NCBI RefSeq assembly: GCF_015694725.1
Contig: NZ_JADQDQ010000004.1
Span: forward strand, 124,001-188,000
Direction: 5' to 3'
Source: Hymenobacter jeongseonensis
GTDB taxonomy: Bacteria > Bacteroidota > Bacteroidia > Cytophagales > Hymenobacteraceae
DNA: 64,000 nt
Position 1 is the stretch's first letter. The number at the start of each line of letters is the position of its first letter. Positions 9,535 through 17,835 of the stretch are shown here, piece by piece. The position numbers were made by a program, and so were the translations under genes. Under the pieces are notes generated by a model. It was not told the origin of the DNA, searched no databases, and saw nothing but the letters and a program-made list of their open reading frames with translations.

Positions 9535-10317
9535 ATGAACCCGGCAACTACTCTGCAATCGGCACCCGCTCGCACTGCTCCGGCGGCTACGGAGGCCGTG
9601 CTCACGGTGGCGCACGTCAGCAAGGCGTTTGGCAGCAACCAGGTGCTGCGGGATTTCTCGCTCTCGCTGAACCAGGGCGAAAACCTGGTAGTGCTGGGCA
9701 AGTCCGGCTCGGGCAAATCGGTGCTGATTAAGTGCATCATCGGGCTGCTGCCGGTTGATGCGGGCCGCATCACGGTGCTGGGCCAGGACGTGGCTTCCCT
9801 CGACCACGCGGCCCTCGACCAGCTGCGCGCCAAAGTGGGCTTTCTGTTTCAGAGCAACGCTCTCTACGACTCGATGACGGTGCGCGAAAACCTGTTGTTT
9901 CCGCTGCGGCGGCACTGGCTCACGCACCGCGCCGGCGAGGAAAACGAGTTGGTGGGCGGGGCCCTGGAGGACGTTGGGCTGGCCCACACCGCCGACATGA
10001 TGCCCGCCGAGCTGTCGGGGGGCATGCGCAAGCGCATCGCGCTGGCCCGTACCCTCATCCTGCGCCCTCAAATCATTCTGTACGACGAGCCCACTACCGG
10101 CCTCGACCCGGTGACGGCCCGCGAAATCGACCAGCTGATTCTGCAAGTGCAGCAGAAGTACAACACCTCGGCCCTCATCATTTCGCACGACATGAACTGC
10201 GTGCGCCTGACCGCCAACCGGGTGGCCCTGCTGGTAGAAGGCCGCTGCTACGCCGAAGGCAGCTACGCTGAGCTGGAGCAGCGCGACGACCCTGCCATTC
10301 ACGAATTTTTTGCCTGA
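9535..10317 (+). CDS. mlaF: MlaF-type ABC transporter ATP-binding protein
   Basis: 260 residues from the ATG at 9535. A TTG 69 bp upstream is open but gives an unlikely N-terminal tail. Walker A is GKSGSGKS at 55-62, the Q-loop glutamine is near 106, the signature is LSGGM at 160-164, Walker B is ILYDEP at 181-186, and the switch histidine is in IISHDMNC. The protein has the N-terminal extension and loop style of the MlaF group. It energises lipid movement by the permease encoded just upstream, with the MCE protein encoded downstream. Confidence 0.92.
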   Translation: MNPATTLQSAPARTAPAATEAVLTVAHVSKAFGSNQVLRDFSLSLNQGENLVVLGKSGSGKSVLIKCIIGLLPVDAGRITVLGQDVASLDHAALDQLRAKVGFLFQSNALYDSMTVRENLLFPLRRHWLTHRAGEENELVGGALEDVGLAHTADMMPAELSGGMRKRIALARTLILRPQIILYDEPTTGLDPVTAREIDQLILQVQQKYNTSALIISHDMNCVRLTANRVALLVEGRCYAEGSYAELEQRDDPAIHEFFA

Positions 10318-10377
10318 GCTCAGCCGGGCTGTTGGCGGGCGCAATTCGATAGGGCTTTCACTTAACCAGTTGCTCCC

Positions 10378-11343
10378 ATGACCCAGTCCAATACCTCGAT
10401 TTACACCCGTTTGGGCCTGTTTGTGCTGGTTGGCGTGGGGGCGCTGGTGGCTGCTTTGTTCCTGATTGGGCGCAAGGAAAACATGTTCAGCTCCTCGCTG
10501 GAAATCCGCGCCGATTTCCGGAACGTGTCGGGGCTGCTCACCGGCAACAACGTGCGCCTGGCCGGCATTAACGTGGGCACCGTGCGCCGCATCGACATCA
10601 TCAACGACAGCACCGTGCGGGTGGCCATGGCCCTGAACCGCGACGTGCGCCCCTTCGTGAAGAAAAACGCCGTGGCCTCCATTGGCACCGACGGGCTGGT
10701 GGGCAACACCATTGTGAACCTGGCCGCCGTGGCCACCCCCGCACCACCCGTGGCTCCGGGCGACGTGCTGGCCACCACCGAGCCGCTGGCCATCAACGAG
10801 ATGCTGCGCACGCTCGACGTGTCGAATAAAAACCTCGTCGGCATCACCCAGGATTTGCGCCAGATAACCGGCAAGCTCAACGGCCACAATTCCCTTTGGC
10901 AACTGCTCGAAGACGACCAACTGGTGGCCAGCGTGCGCCAAACCCTGCGCCAGGCCGCAACCGCCACGGCCCAGCTGCAGGCCTCGGCTCAGGACGTGCA
11001 GCGACTCACGCGCGGGGTGCGCCAGGGCCGCGGGCCGGTGGGCTACCTGCTCACCGACACCTCTTTTGCCGGCCAGCTGCAGCACGCCACCGGCCAGCTG
11101 GCCAGCACCTCCGACACCCTGGCCAGCACCCTGGCCACCCTGAAACGGCAGGTGCAAACCGGCGCTGGCCCCCTCAATACCCTGCTGGTGGATACCACCA
11201 TGAGCCGCCAGCTGCGCCAGAGCATGCAAAACGTGGCGCGGGGCACGGCGGGCTTCAGCCAAAGCATGGAGGCCTTGCAGCACAATTTTCTGGTGCGCGG
11301 CTATATCCGTCGGCAGCAGAAAAAACAAGCCCAAACTCAGTGA
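10378..11343 (+). CDS. mlaD: MlaD-type MCE-domain lipid-binding protein
   Basis: 321 residues. One N-terminal membrane anchor (about 10-30) is followed by an MCE/MlaD domain (about 38-120) with VSGLLTGNNVRLAGINVG and GTDGLVGNTIVNL. A long helical C-terminal part, rich in Gln, Ala and Thr, covers about 150-310. MCE proteins form hexameric rings that carry lipid between the permease and the periplasm. It is the third gene of the mlaEFD-like set. A hairpin lies shortly after the stop. Confidence 0.9.
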   Translation: MTQSNTSIYTRLGLFVLVGVGALVAALFLIGRKENMFSSSLEIRADFRNVSGLLTGNNVRLAGINVGTVRRIDIINDSTVRVAMALNRDVRPFVKKNAVASIGTDGLVGNTIVNLAAVATPAPPVAPGDVLATTEPLAINEMLRTLDVSNKNLVGITQDLRQITGKLNGHNSLWQLLEDDQLVASVRQTLRQAATATAQLQASAQDVQRLTRGVRQGRGPVGYLLTDTSFAGQLQHATGQLASTSDTLASTLATLKRQVQTGAGPLNTLLVDTTMSRQLRQSMQNVARGTAGFSQSMEALQHNFLVRGYIRRQQKKQAQTQ

Positions 11344-11377
11344 GCATGGGCTGGCGCTACCGTGTCCGAGTCGTTGG

Positions 11378-11407
11378 CTTGGATTATTACACCTTGGATT
11401 ATTACAC
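11378..11407. repeat. tandem 15-bp direct repeat
   Basis: The 15-bp unit CTTGGATTATTACAC occurs twice without a gap (11378-11392 and 11393-11407), between the mlaD stop and the following hairpin. The second copy runs into the left arm of the hairpin. It looks like a small slippage duplication with no obvious function. Confidence 0.8.
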
Positions 11408-11453
11408 ACAGCGGTTGGCCAGACTCTCAACCGCGTCTGGCCAACCGCTGTGT
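11406..11453. terminator. perfect 18-bp stem hairpin between converging genes
   Basis: The arms at 11406-11423 and 11436-11453 are exactly complementary (ACACAGCGGTTGGCCAGA and its complement), with a 12-nt loop. It sits between the converging mlaD and universal stress protein genes, where a bidirectional terminator is expected. It lacks a T-tract on either side, so the terminator role is inferred from its position and stem strength. Confidence 0.65.
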
Positions 11454-11483
11454 CAGAATAGGAAGGAGGCCTTTCTTCTGCCC

Positions 11484-12308
11484 CTAGGCCGTGGTGGGCA
11501 GCACCAGCACCGGTATGGGGCTGCGGTGCATCAGCTTGGCTGTGACGCTGCGGTGGAACAGCCCGCCCAGGAAAGTGTGCGGCCGGGCCATCACCACCAG
11601 AAGCTGGGCGCCCACTTCCTTCGCCGCCAGCATGATGCCGTCGGCCGGGGATTCATCGCGCACTTCGTACAGGTCGTTGCCAGTGGGCGACCCGAACAGG
11701 CCGGTTTGGCGCACGGCTTCCAGGCCCACATCGGCGTGGGAGGGGCCTTCGCCGGCGGCCACGTGCACCACGGTGGCGTGGGGGCGAAGGGCGGTCAGCA
11801 ACTCGGCCAGCGCCTGCGAGGGCTCGGTGAGCCGGAAGTCGTGACCATCGGCGGCCACCACCACGCGGCTGGGCAGCTCGGGGCTGTCCCAGTGTTCGGG
11901 CACAATCAACAAGGGGAACTGGGTGTGGTGCAAAGTGGGCAGCGCCAGGTTGACCAGAAAGCTATCCAGCACGTTCTGGGGCTGTTCGCGGCCGATGGCA
12001 AACAGGAGCGGATGGCGCCGCCGCACCACGTCGGCCACGGTGGCTTCCAGCGTGTCGATGGAGACCTCGGCATCGGCGGGTACGGGCAGAGAGTTGGCGC
12101 GCTCCACTAGGTCGTGCATGATGGCCTGGCGGCTGGTGATGGGGATGGGGGCGCCCACCATGGAGACTTCGGGGGCCAGGAGTGGGTCGAGGTACACGTG
12201 CAACAGCACCACCCGCCCGTTCAGCAGCGCCGCGAAGCGCGCAGTGTAGGTCAAAGCCGCTTCCGCCGCGGCCGACATATCGGTTAAAACTGCAAAAGCC
12301 GGTTTCAT
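11484..12308 (-). CDS. universal stress protein, tandem UspA domains
   Basis: 274 residues with two UspA domains. It begins MKPAFAVLTDMSAAAEAALT, and the second half begins near SRVVVAADGHDFRL. The closing loop is ARPHTFLGGLFHRSVT followed by HRSPIPVLVLP, close to the same region of the other three USPs here. It is on the same strand as the P-type ATPase, 391 bp downstream of it, so it may have its own promoter. A Crp/Fnr-like palindrome lies in that gap. Confidence 0.9.
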   Translation of the reverse strand: MKPAFAVLTDMSAAAEAALTYTARFAALLNGRVVLLHVYLDPLLAPEVSMVGAPIPITSRQAIMHDLVERANSLPVPADAEVSIDTLEATVADVVRRRHPLLFAIGREQPQNVLDSFLVNLALPTLHHTQFPLLIVPEHWDSPELPSRVVVAADGHDFRLTEPSQALAELLTALRPHATVVHVAAGEGPSHADVGLEAVRQTGLFGSPTGNDLYEVRDESPADGIMLAAKEVGAQLLVVMARPHTFLGGLFHRSVTAKLMHRSPIPVLVLPTTA

Positions 12309-12699
12309 ACAGAAGAAGGATTAAGGCCGGGAAACAGACCCGGCAGGTGGGTTGGAATGCTTCGGCAAACTGGTTGAGTCAAATTCGTTGGACTGGTTTC
12401 AGGCAGTTAGGGTCGGCCACAAAACACCCCGATGCCACCCCCGCTTCCAGTCGATACGGCAGCTAAAAGCTCTTCAAAAATCGCCAAAATTGATTCCTTA
12501 GGCTATGATGAATGTCAAGTAAATGAATGATGTATCTTATTGGATAGAAGTTTATTATGCTATTAATTTCTAGATTTCATCACCTGATTTCATGGGTAGT
12601 GATGCAACGAAGCAAGGTTAGTGACAGTCTGGTGGCAGAGCCGAGCCGGGTGTGCTGTAGAAGGGGTTGGTCTTCCTTGCCCGAAATCCTCACCACGGC
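12309..12699. other. intergenic region, 391 bp, upstream of a USP gene
   Basis: Lies between the 3' end of the P-type ATPase gene and the start of the USP gene on the same strand. I see no gene in it. The middle, about 12480-12590, is clearly AT-rich and contains the Crp/Fnr-like site at 12505-12518, consistent with a separate promoter for the USP gene. Confidence 0.5.
12505..12518. promoter_or_regulatory. candidate Crp/Fnr-family operator
   Basis: ATGAT-GAAT-GTCAA matches TTGAT-N4-ATCAA at 8 of 10 positions with the TGA-N6-TCA core intact. It lies in an AT-rich stretch about 200 bp upstream of the USP gene at 11484-12308. The distance to the start codon is long, so the real promoter position matters. 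Confidence 0.35.
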
Positions 12700-15369
12700 T
12701 CAGCTCCTGACTACCGGCGCTGCGGCCGCTGTCCGGTGCTGCCACCGCCGCAGGGCGTGGCCCAGCAACTGGCCCAGTACCAGCACGGCCACGGCCGGCG
12801 CCACAATCAACAGCAGCGCCACGGGCGGGAGGGGCACAATGCTCATCAGCTCGTGTAGCGCGGGCTGGTAGTAGGTGAGCAGCAATAGGCCCGCGCACAG
12901 CCCTAGCGCCAGCCACACAAATTGGTTGCGCAGCACGTCGTTGGCGCGCAGGGGCGTGCCGATGCCCGCCATGTTGAACACGTGCAGCAGCTGCGCGGCG
13001 CCAAGGCCATAGAACAAAACCGCGTTGGCAGCCTCGGGAGAGAGGCCGAAGCGGTAACGCGCCAGGTAGTTGGTGCCCAGCAGTGCGGCCGTCATCAGGC
13101 TGGCGTAGGCCACGGCTAGGCGCCAGTCGCCGGGGCGCATCACGGGCGCTTGTGGTTCGTGGGGGCGGTGGTTCATCACGGTGGCACTGCCTTTGCCCAC
13201 GCCCAGCGCCAGCGCCGGAAACACGTCCGTGAGCAGGTTCAGAAAGAGGATTTGCAGCGGCAGCAGCCCCGCCCCGGGCAGGAGCATGCTGCTGGCCGTG
13301 ACCACCAGAATTTCGCTCAGGTTGCACGAAACCAAATACAGCACGAAGCGCCGGATGTTGGTGAAAATGATGCGTCCCTGCTCCACCGCCGCCACAATGG
13401 ACGCAAACGAGTCGTCGCGCAGCACCAGGGCGGCGGCTTCGCTGGCTACCTGCGTGCCGCGCTGGCCCATGGCCACGCCGATATCGGCTTTTTTGAGGGC
13501 CGGGGCATCGTTCACGCCGTCGCCGGTCATGGCCACAATGTGGCCTTGCTCCTGGTACAGGCGAATTAAATCCAGCTTTTGGGCCGGGCTCACGCGGGCA
13601 AACACCCGCGTTTGCCAAAAGCGGGCGGCCGCGCCGTGGGGCTGGGTCAGCAAATCCGGCAGCTCCGCGCCCGTCACCACCACGTTGTCGCCATCGCCGT
13701 CAGTCGCCAAATGCACCTGCCGGGCCACGGTAAGGGCCGTGGCCGGGTGGTCGCCGGTGGCCATCAGCACCAGAATGCCCGCCCGCCGGCACGCATCCAG
13801 GGCCGGAATCACCTCGGGACGGGGCGGGTCGAGAAACGCCACCAAGCCCAACCAGGTCAACTCGTGGGCCCAGTCGGGCTGGTCTTCAGCGGGCAAGATG
13901 CGGTAGGCGAGGGCCAGGGTGCGCAGGCCGGTTTGGGCCAGGTGTTCGGCGTGGAGCAGCCACTCGGCGCGTTCGGCCACGGCCAGCGGCTGGGCGCCGG
14001 TGGCCGTGTGCTGCTGGGTGCAGTGGCGCAGCACTTCTTCGGCGGCGCCCTTCACCGCTACCCAGGCCTGGCCGTGGTGGTGGCGGTGCAGGGTGGCCAT
14101 CAGGCGGGTATCGGAGTTGAACGGCAGCTCGGCCAGACGGCTGGCCGTTTCCAGGGCGCCGGGCACGTCGAACCCGGCTTGGTGGGCCAGAGCCAGCAGG
14201 GCTACTTCAAGCGGGTCGCCGAGGGCAGCCTCGGCTTCCGCCGGCGAGTAAGACGCGTTGTTGCAGAGCACGGCCACCCGCAGCAGCAGCTGGTACGATT
14301 CGCTGGTGACGGCCGGGTGCGCGGCGTCGAGGGGGAAGCGCAGGCTGGCTTCGGACAGCCGCACGGTGTCCACGGCCATCTGGTTTTGGGTGAGCGTACC
14401 GGTTTTATCGGTGAAAATGACGTCGGTACTGCCCAGGGTTTCTACGGCGGCCAGGCGCTTCACCAGCACGCTGCGGCGGGCCAGGCGCAGCATACCATAG
14501 GCCAGGGCCAGCGTGGCCACAATGGAGAGGCCTTCGGGAATGGCCGCCACGGCCAGCACAATGGCAGTTTTCAGCAGGGAATAGGCTGACTTGCCCTGCA
14601 GCAAGCCGCCCACCACAAACAATACGGCCAAACCGATGGTGATAAAAACCAGCTGGCGGGCCAGGTGATTGAGCTTGGCTTCGAGAGGAGTGGCGGTGCG
14701 CTCCGCCCCCTGCACCAAGTGCACAATGGCACCCAATTGGGTGTTGCTGCCCACGCCCGTTACCACGGCCCGCCCGGTGCCGTTGACCACCGCCGTGCCC
14801 TTGAACAGGCGGTGGGGCTGCTCGGCCAGCGCAGCGTTGGGCTCGCCCGCGGGCAGGCGTTTTTCTACGGGCATCGACTCGCCGGTGAGGGCCGATTCGT
14901 TGACTTGCAGCTGCTGCATTTCGAAGAGTTCGGCATCGGCGGCCACTACTTCGCCGGCTTCTACCAGTAGCACATCGCCTACGGTCAACTGGTCGGCGGG
15001 CAGGGCTCGAACTTGGCCCTCGCGTAGCACCCGCGCCGTGGCCTGGCCCATGCGGCGCAGGGCCGTCATGGACGCCTGCGCGTTCCACTCCAGCCCAAAC
15101 CCTAGGAAAGCGTTGATGAAGATAACCGCCAGAATTGCGTAGCCTTCGGCGTAGTCCTGAAAAAAGAAGGAAAACAGCGCCGCGCCGCCCAGCACCACCA
15201 CAATCACGCTCCGAAACTGCCGCAGCAGCACCCGGACCCAGCTTTCGGGCGGCTGGGCATCTACCGCATTGGGGCCGTACTGCTGCAGGCGCGCACGGGC
15301 TTCGGCCTCGGTGAGGCCGGTGGCGGGCGAAGTGCCGGACGCAACGAGGGGAGCAGCCAGTTCGGCCAT
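12700..15369 (-). CDS. cation-translocating P-type ATPase, P2 (Ca2+-ATPase-like) class
   Basis: 889 residues with the full P-type ATPase plan: N-terminal cation-ATPase domain, actuator motif TGES at 162-165, PEGL at 278-281 in TM4, phosphorylated Asp321 in DKTGTLT, and hinge motif MTGDGVNDAPALKKADIG. About ten membrane segments are visible, six of them after the hinge. PEGL and the C-terminal NLLTDVFPALALGVG place it in the P2 group that includes Ca2+ and Na+/K+ pumps. The transported ion cannot be read from the sequence. Two USP genes lie just upstream on the same strand, probably in one operon. Confidence 0.92.
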   Translation of the reverse strand: MAELAAPLVASGTSPATGLTEAEARARLQQYGPNAVDAQPPESWVRVLLRQFRSVIVVVLGGAALFSFFFQDYAEGYAILAVIFINAFLGFGLEWNAQASMTALRRMGQATARVLREGQVRALPADQLTVGDVLLVEAGEVVAADAELFEMQQLQVNESALTGESMPVEKRLPAGEPNAALAEQPHRLFKGTAVVNGTGRAVVTGVGSNTQLGAIVHLVQGAERTATPLEAKLNHLARQLVFITIGLAVLFVVGGLLQGKSAYSLLKTAIVLAVAAIPEGLSIVATLALAYGMLRLARRSVLVKRLAAVETLGSTDVIFTDKTGTLTQNQMAVDTVRLSEASLRFPLDAAHPAVTSESYQLLLRVAVLCNNASYSPAEAEAALGDPLEVALLALAHQAGFDVPGALETASRLAELPFNSDTRLMATLHRHHHGQAWVAVKGAAEEVLRHCTQQHTATGAQPLAVAERAEWLLHAEHLAQTGLRTLALAYRILPAEDQPDWAHELTWLGLVAFLDPPRPEVIPALDACRRAGILVLMATGDHPATALTVARQVHLATDGDGDNVVVTGAELPDLLTQPHGAAARFWQTRVFARVSPAQKLDLIRLYQEQGHIVAMTGDGVNDAPALKKADIGVAMGQRGTQVASEAAALVLRDDSFASIVAAVEQGRIIFTNIRRFVLYLVSCNLSEILVVTASSMLLPGAGLLPLQILFLNLLTDVFPALALGVGKGSATVMNHRPHEPQAPVMRPGDWRLAVAYASLMTAALLGTNYLARYRFGLSPEAANAVLFYGLGAAQLLHVFNMAGIGTPLRANDVLRNQFVWLALGLCAGLLLLTYYQPALHELMSIVPLPPVALLLIVAPAVAVLVLGQLLGHALRRWQHRTAAAAPVVRS

Positions 15370-15416
15370 AGGAAAGGACGGGGGAGCTTTGAGCCTGTTT
15401 GAGACTCTGCTTTTGA

Positions 15417-15444
15417 GTCATGCTTCGACAAGCTCAGCCTGACG
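15417..15444. repeat. REP-like intergenic repeat, single unit
   Basis: Read on the minus strand, this 28-bp segment begins CGTCAGGCTGAGCTTGTCGA and ends AGCATGAC. It has the same layout as each arm of the long inverted repeat at 50723-50820 (GTCAnGCnGAGC, about 5 nt, GAAGCAT). Palindromic GTCA/TGAC and GCTT/AAGC pairs suggest a small fold. Motifs of this kind are scattered between genes in many Bacteroidota genomes. It lies between the ATPase and a USP gene. Confidence 0.55.
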
Positions 15445-15480
15445 TGCTAAAACGTGTTTTGCAAAATCCCCAATACGCTC

Positions 15481-16380
15481 TCAGTGCGCGCTACTCGAAT
15501 GGCGTTGCGCCTGTTTCTTAAGGTTTTTGCTGGGGCCGGGCGTTTCCACGTTTTGTGCAGCGGGCACTACCAGCACGGGTACCGTGCTTTGGTGCATCAC
15601 CTGCGCCGTCACGCTTTCGTGAAAAAGCTCGCCGAGGTAGCTGCGCGGCCGGGCCACCACCACCACCAGGTCGGCCTGGGTGTCGTGCATGCCCTCGAGC
15701 ACCCCGCTCACCGCGTCCTTGTGCTGGTAGCCCCGCAGCTCGGCTTCGGGCAGGGCCGCCAGAATGCCGCTGCGCCGCACGGCGTTCAGGGCATACAGGC
15801 AGCTGTCGTCCTCCTCCAGGGCCGAGACGTGGGCCACGGTCACGGCCGCGCCCAGGCTCACGAGCAGCTGGTGCACGCCAACGGCGGCCCCGGAAACGCT
15901 GAATTCCTCGCAATCGGCCGCTATCAGCACGCGGCGGGGCGGGTTTGCGGCGGCGGCGCCCTGGGGCACCAGCAGCACGGGAATGTGGGCGGCCTGGAGC
16001 AGTTCCAGCACCACGCTGCTGAAATCCTCCGGCCCGGTGCGGGTGGGCACCGGGCGGCCCACCACAAACAGCGCCGGATGGTAGCGGGCCAGCAGGTCGC
16101 GGGCTACTTCCGGCAGCAGGTCGGTGGCAATTTCTACGGTGGCGGGCGCCCCTAGCTTTTCGGCCTGTCGGGCCAGCAGCGACTTCATTTCGGCGGCTCC
16201 CCTCAGCTCCTCCCGCCGCAGGCCTTCCCCGGCAAAAATGTAGGGGTCGAAGAGCGCCACGCGGTTGGCGTGCAGCAGCACCACCTGCCCGCCAAAAGTG
16301 CGGGCCAGGGTATCGGCGTAATGCACCGCGTGTTGCGCCGCCGGATAGAAGCTGGTCATTACTATCAACGAAAGTTTCAT
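15481..16380 (-). CDS. universal stress protein, tandem UspA domains
   Basis: 299 residues with two UspA domains. It starts MKLSLIVMTSFYPAAQHAVH. The second domain begins near RRVLIAADCEEFSV and ends with ARPRSYLGELFHESVT and HQSTVPVLVVPA. A basic tail of about 25 residues (KNLKKQAQRHSSSAH at the end) extends beyond the other USPs. It lies between the P-type ATPase gene (111 bp downstream) and another USP gene (69 bp upstream), all on one strand, so an operon is likely. Confidence 0.9.
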   Translation of the reverse strand: MKLSLIVMTSFYPAAQHAVHYADTLARTFGGQVVLLHANRVALFDPYIFAGEGLRREELRGAAEMKSLLARQAEKLGAPATVEIATDLLPEVARDLLARYHPALFVVGRPVPTRTGPEDFSSVVLELLQAAHIPVLLVPQGAAAANPPRRVLIAADCEEFSVSGAAVGVHQLLVSLGAAVTVAHVSALEEDDSCLYALNAVRRSGILAALPEAELRGYQHKDAVSGVLEGMHDTQADLVVVVARPRSYLGELFHESVTAQVMHQSTVPVLVVPAAQNVETPGPSKNLKKQAQRHSSSAH

Positions 16381-16449
16381 GGCACAGGAGGGTGGGGTTG
16401 AGCTGAGCGAAGAATAGAAAAGAAAGCGTGATTGGAAGGGCGCCGGCCG

Positions 16450-17274
16450 TTAGTCCTGGGCGGGCAGCAGCAGAACGGGGAGCGCGCTCTCGCCGATGAG
16501 CTGCGCCGTAACGCTGCGGTGAAACAAGCTGCCCAGCAGACTATGGCGGCGGGCTACCACCACCAGCAGGTCGGCTTCAAGCTCGGTAGCGCCCTGCATG
16601 ATGCCCTGCGCCGCGTGGCTGTGGTACACGATGTGCGGGTATTTGTCTGCCGTCAACGCTTCAAATCCGCTGTCCATAATGGTGTGTTGCACGCGGTGCC
16701 CGGCGGCGGCGCCCGGGTCCTTCTCGTTGGTAACGTAGAGAATGGTGAGCGTGGCGTTCAACGCCTTTAGCAACTGCGCCACAATGCCCTGGTTTTCATA
16801 CAGCTTAAACGGGTCGCCGTCCACGGCCAGCACCAGCCGGCGCGGTGGAAAGTCGCCCCAGCCCACGGTGGGCACTATCAGCAGCGGAAACGGCACGTTG
16901 CGCAGCAAATCCATGGCGGCGCCGGTCACAATTTCTACGGGCGTAGACGCTGTGCCGGGGCGGCCCAGCACCAGGAGCTGCGGCTGGTGGTCGCGCACGG
17001 AATCGGCTACCGCCTCGGGCAGGAAAGCTTCGGAAATTTGTACCTCAGTGGGCACGGGCAGGCTGCTGGCGAGCTGGTGCAGGGCCTTCTCGGTTTGCTG
17101 CTCGTCGCGCCGGGCGTCCCGGTTGCTGTATTCCTCCGGCGAGAGCAGGCCGTCGTGCCGCACGTGCAGCAACACCAAGTGCGATTGGAGCGGCACCGCC
17201 AGGCCGGCCGCATATGAAAGGGCGCGGTTGGAAACGGCAAAAAAATCGGTCAGCACAACGATAGCGGGAGTCAT
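16450..17274 (-). CDS. universal stress protein, tandem UspA domains
   Basis: 274 residues with two UspA domains. It starts MTPAIVVLTDFFAVSNRALS, and the second half begins at RRLVLAVDGDPFKL. The closing nucleotide loop is ARRHSLLGSLFHRSVT, then GESALPVLLLPAQD. In overall plan it is closest to the gene at 5276-6094. It lies upstream of another USP and the P-type ATPase and downstream of the small membrane ORF at 17422-17535. Two Crp/Fnr-like palindromes occur upstream of that ORF. Confidence 0.9.
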   Translation of the reverse strand: MTPAIVVLTDFFAVSNRALSYAAGLAVPLQSHLVLLHVRHDGLLSPEEYSNRDARRDEQQTEKALHQLASSLPVPTEVQISEAFLPEAVADSVRDHQPQLLVLGRPGTASTPVEIVTGAAMDLLRNVPFPLLIVPTVGWGDFPPRRLVLAVDGDPFKLYENQGIVAQLLKALNATLTILYVTNEKDPGAAAGHRVQHTIMDSGFEALTADKYPHIVYHSHAAQGIMQGATELEADLLVVVARRHSLLGSLFHRSVTAQLIGESALPVLLLPAQD

Positions 17275-17421
17275 AGCAGTCGGGAAAGAGGGTAATTATA
17301 TAGTTATTGGGAAATGCCATGCGGCCCGCAACAGCCCGGCGGGCCGGAAATATGACGGGGCTCCGGCAACTCCGCCAGCCGGGGGAGCGCAACGGGTTTT
17401 GATAAAAAAGGACACCGGAAG

Positions 17422-17535
17422 CTAGTGCTGGCTAACGGTGCTGCGGGAGCGCAGTCCGTAGAGCGCCATCATCGCCACGGCCATATAAAAAATGGCAACT
17501 GGCAGCAGAGAAAGCCAAAATGCGGGCGTAAGCAT
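17422..17535 (-). CDS. 37-residue single-pass membrane protein (short ORF)
   Basis: A short frame from ATG at 17535 to TAG at 17422 starts MLTPAFWLSLLPVAIFYMAV and ends LRSRSTVSQH. One hydrophobic helix of about 22 residues (7-28) is followed by a basic, Ser-rich tail, the normal form of a small inner-membrane protein with a cytoplasmic tail. It lies 147 bp upstream of a USP gene on the same strand, with two Crp/Fnr-like sites 97-132 bp upstream of its start. I do not know a family for it. KdpF- or CydX-like accessory roles are possible, perhaps with the nearby P-type ATPase. Chance occurrence is also possible at this length. Confidence 0.45.
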   Translation of the reverse strand: MLTPAFWLSLLPVAIFYMAVAMMALYGLRSRSTVSQH

Positions 17536-17631
17536 GACCGTAAAAATTGGGGGTGAAGCCAGTGCCGCTGGCTCGGCCTAAAACAGGAGTTTGAACAGGA
17601 TAAAAATCGCCATTTTAGCCCTCTTATGCCT

Positions 17632-17645
17632 TGACTACTATCATC
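17632..17645. promoter_or_regulatory. candidate Crp/Fnr-family operator
   Basis: TTGAC-TACT-ATCAT matches the TTGAT-N4-ATCAA consensus at 8 of 10 positions with the TGA-N6-TCA core. It lies 97 bp upstream of the start of the 37-residue membrane ORF that leads into the USP/ATPase genes. Confidence 0.4.
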
Positions 17646-17653
17646 ATGAGGCT

Positions 17654-17667
17654 TGATTTTGGTCATG
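17654..17667. promoter_or_regulatory. candidate Crp/Fnr-family operator, second site
   Basis: TTGAT-TTTG-GTCAT has a perfect left half site and matches 8 of 10 positions overall. It starts 22 bp from the start of the site at 17632, i.e. about two helix turns on the same face, which would suit cooperative binding. Confidence 0.4.
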
Positions 17668-17800
17668 CCTGAGCCAAGCCACGGCTGCGTGCAGAACCGG
17701 CGCGTTTCCAGCCCCCAGTCTTGATAGTATGCGCAAGCTGAGCCCTCACGCTGCAGAGCCCGGTTGCCGCGCCCGGCAGGCCGTGACACGGGCGGCGGGC

Positions 17801-17830
17801 TTGATTTGCTGCGCACACTACCGAACTTTG
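17801..17830 (+). promoter_or_regulatory. Bacteroidota-type promoter for cca
   Basis: A -33 TTG at 17801-17803, a spacer of 19 bp and GAACTTTG at 17823-17830 match TTG-N19-TAnnTTTG except for the first base of the -7 box. The start codon at 17836 is only 5 bp beyond the box, so the mRNA would be nearly leaderless. Confidence 0.45.
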
Positions 17831-17835
17831 CGGCC

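Larger units (their letters stand above)
17536..17835. other. divergent regulatory region between the USP/ATPase operon and cca
   Basis: 300 bp between the divergent 37-residue ORF and cca. It holds two Crp/Fnr-like palindromes (17632-17645, 17654-17667) and a cca promoter candidate at its right end. A long minus-strand open frame crosses it, but its composition is not protein-like. Confidence 0.5.

Noticed and set aside
9523..11430. 635-codon minus-strand frame across mlaF and mlaD
   Set aside because: Covers two well-supported genes on the opposite strand, and its composition (His/Gly/Gln-rich) is that of an antisense shadow.
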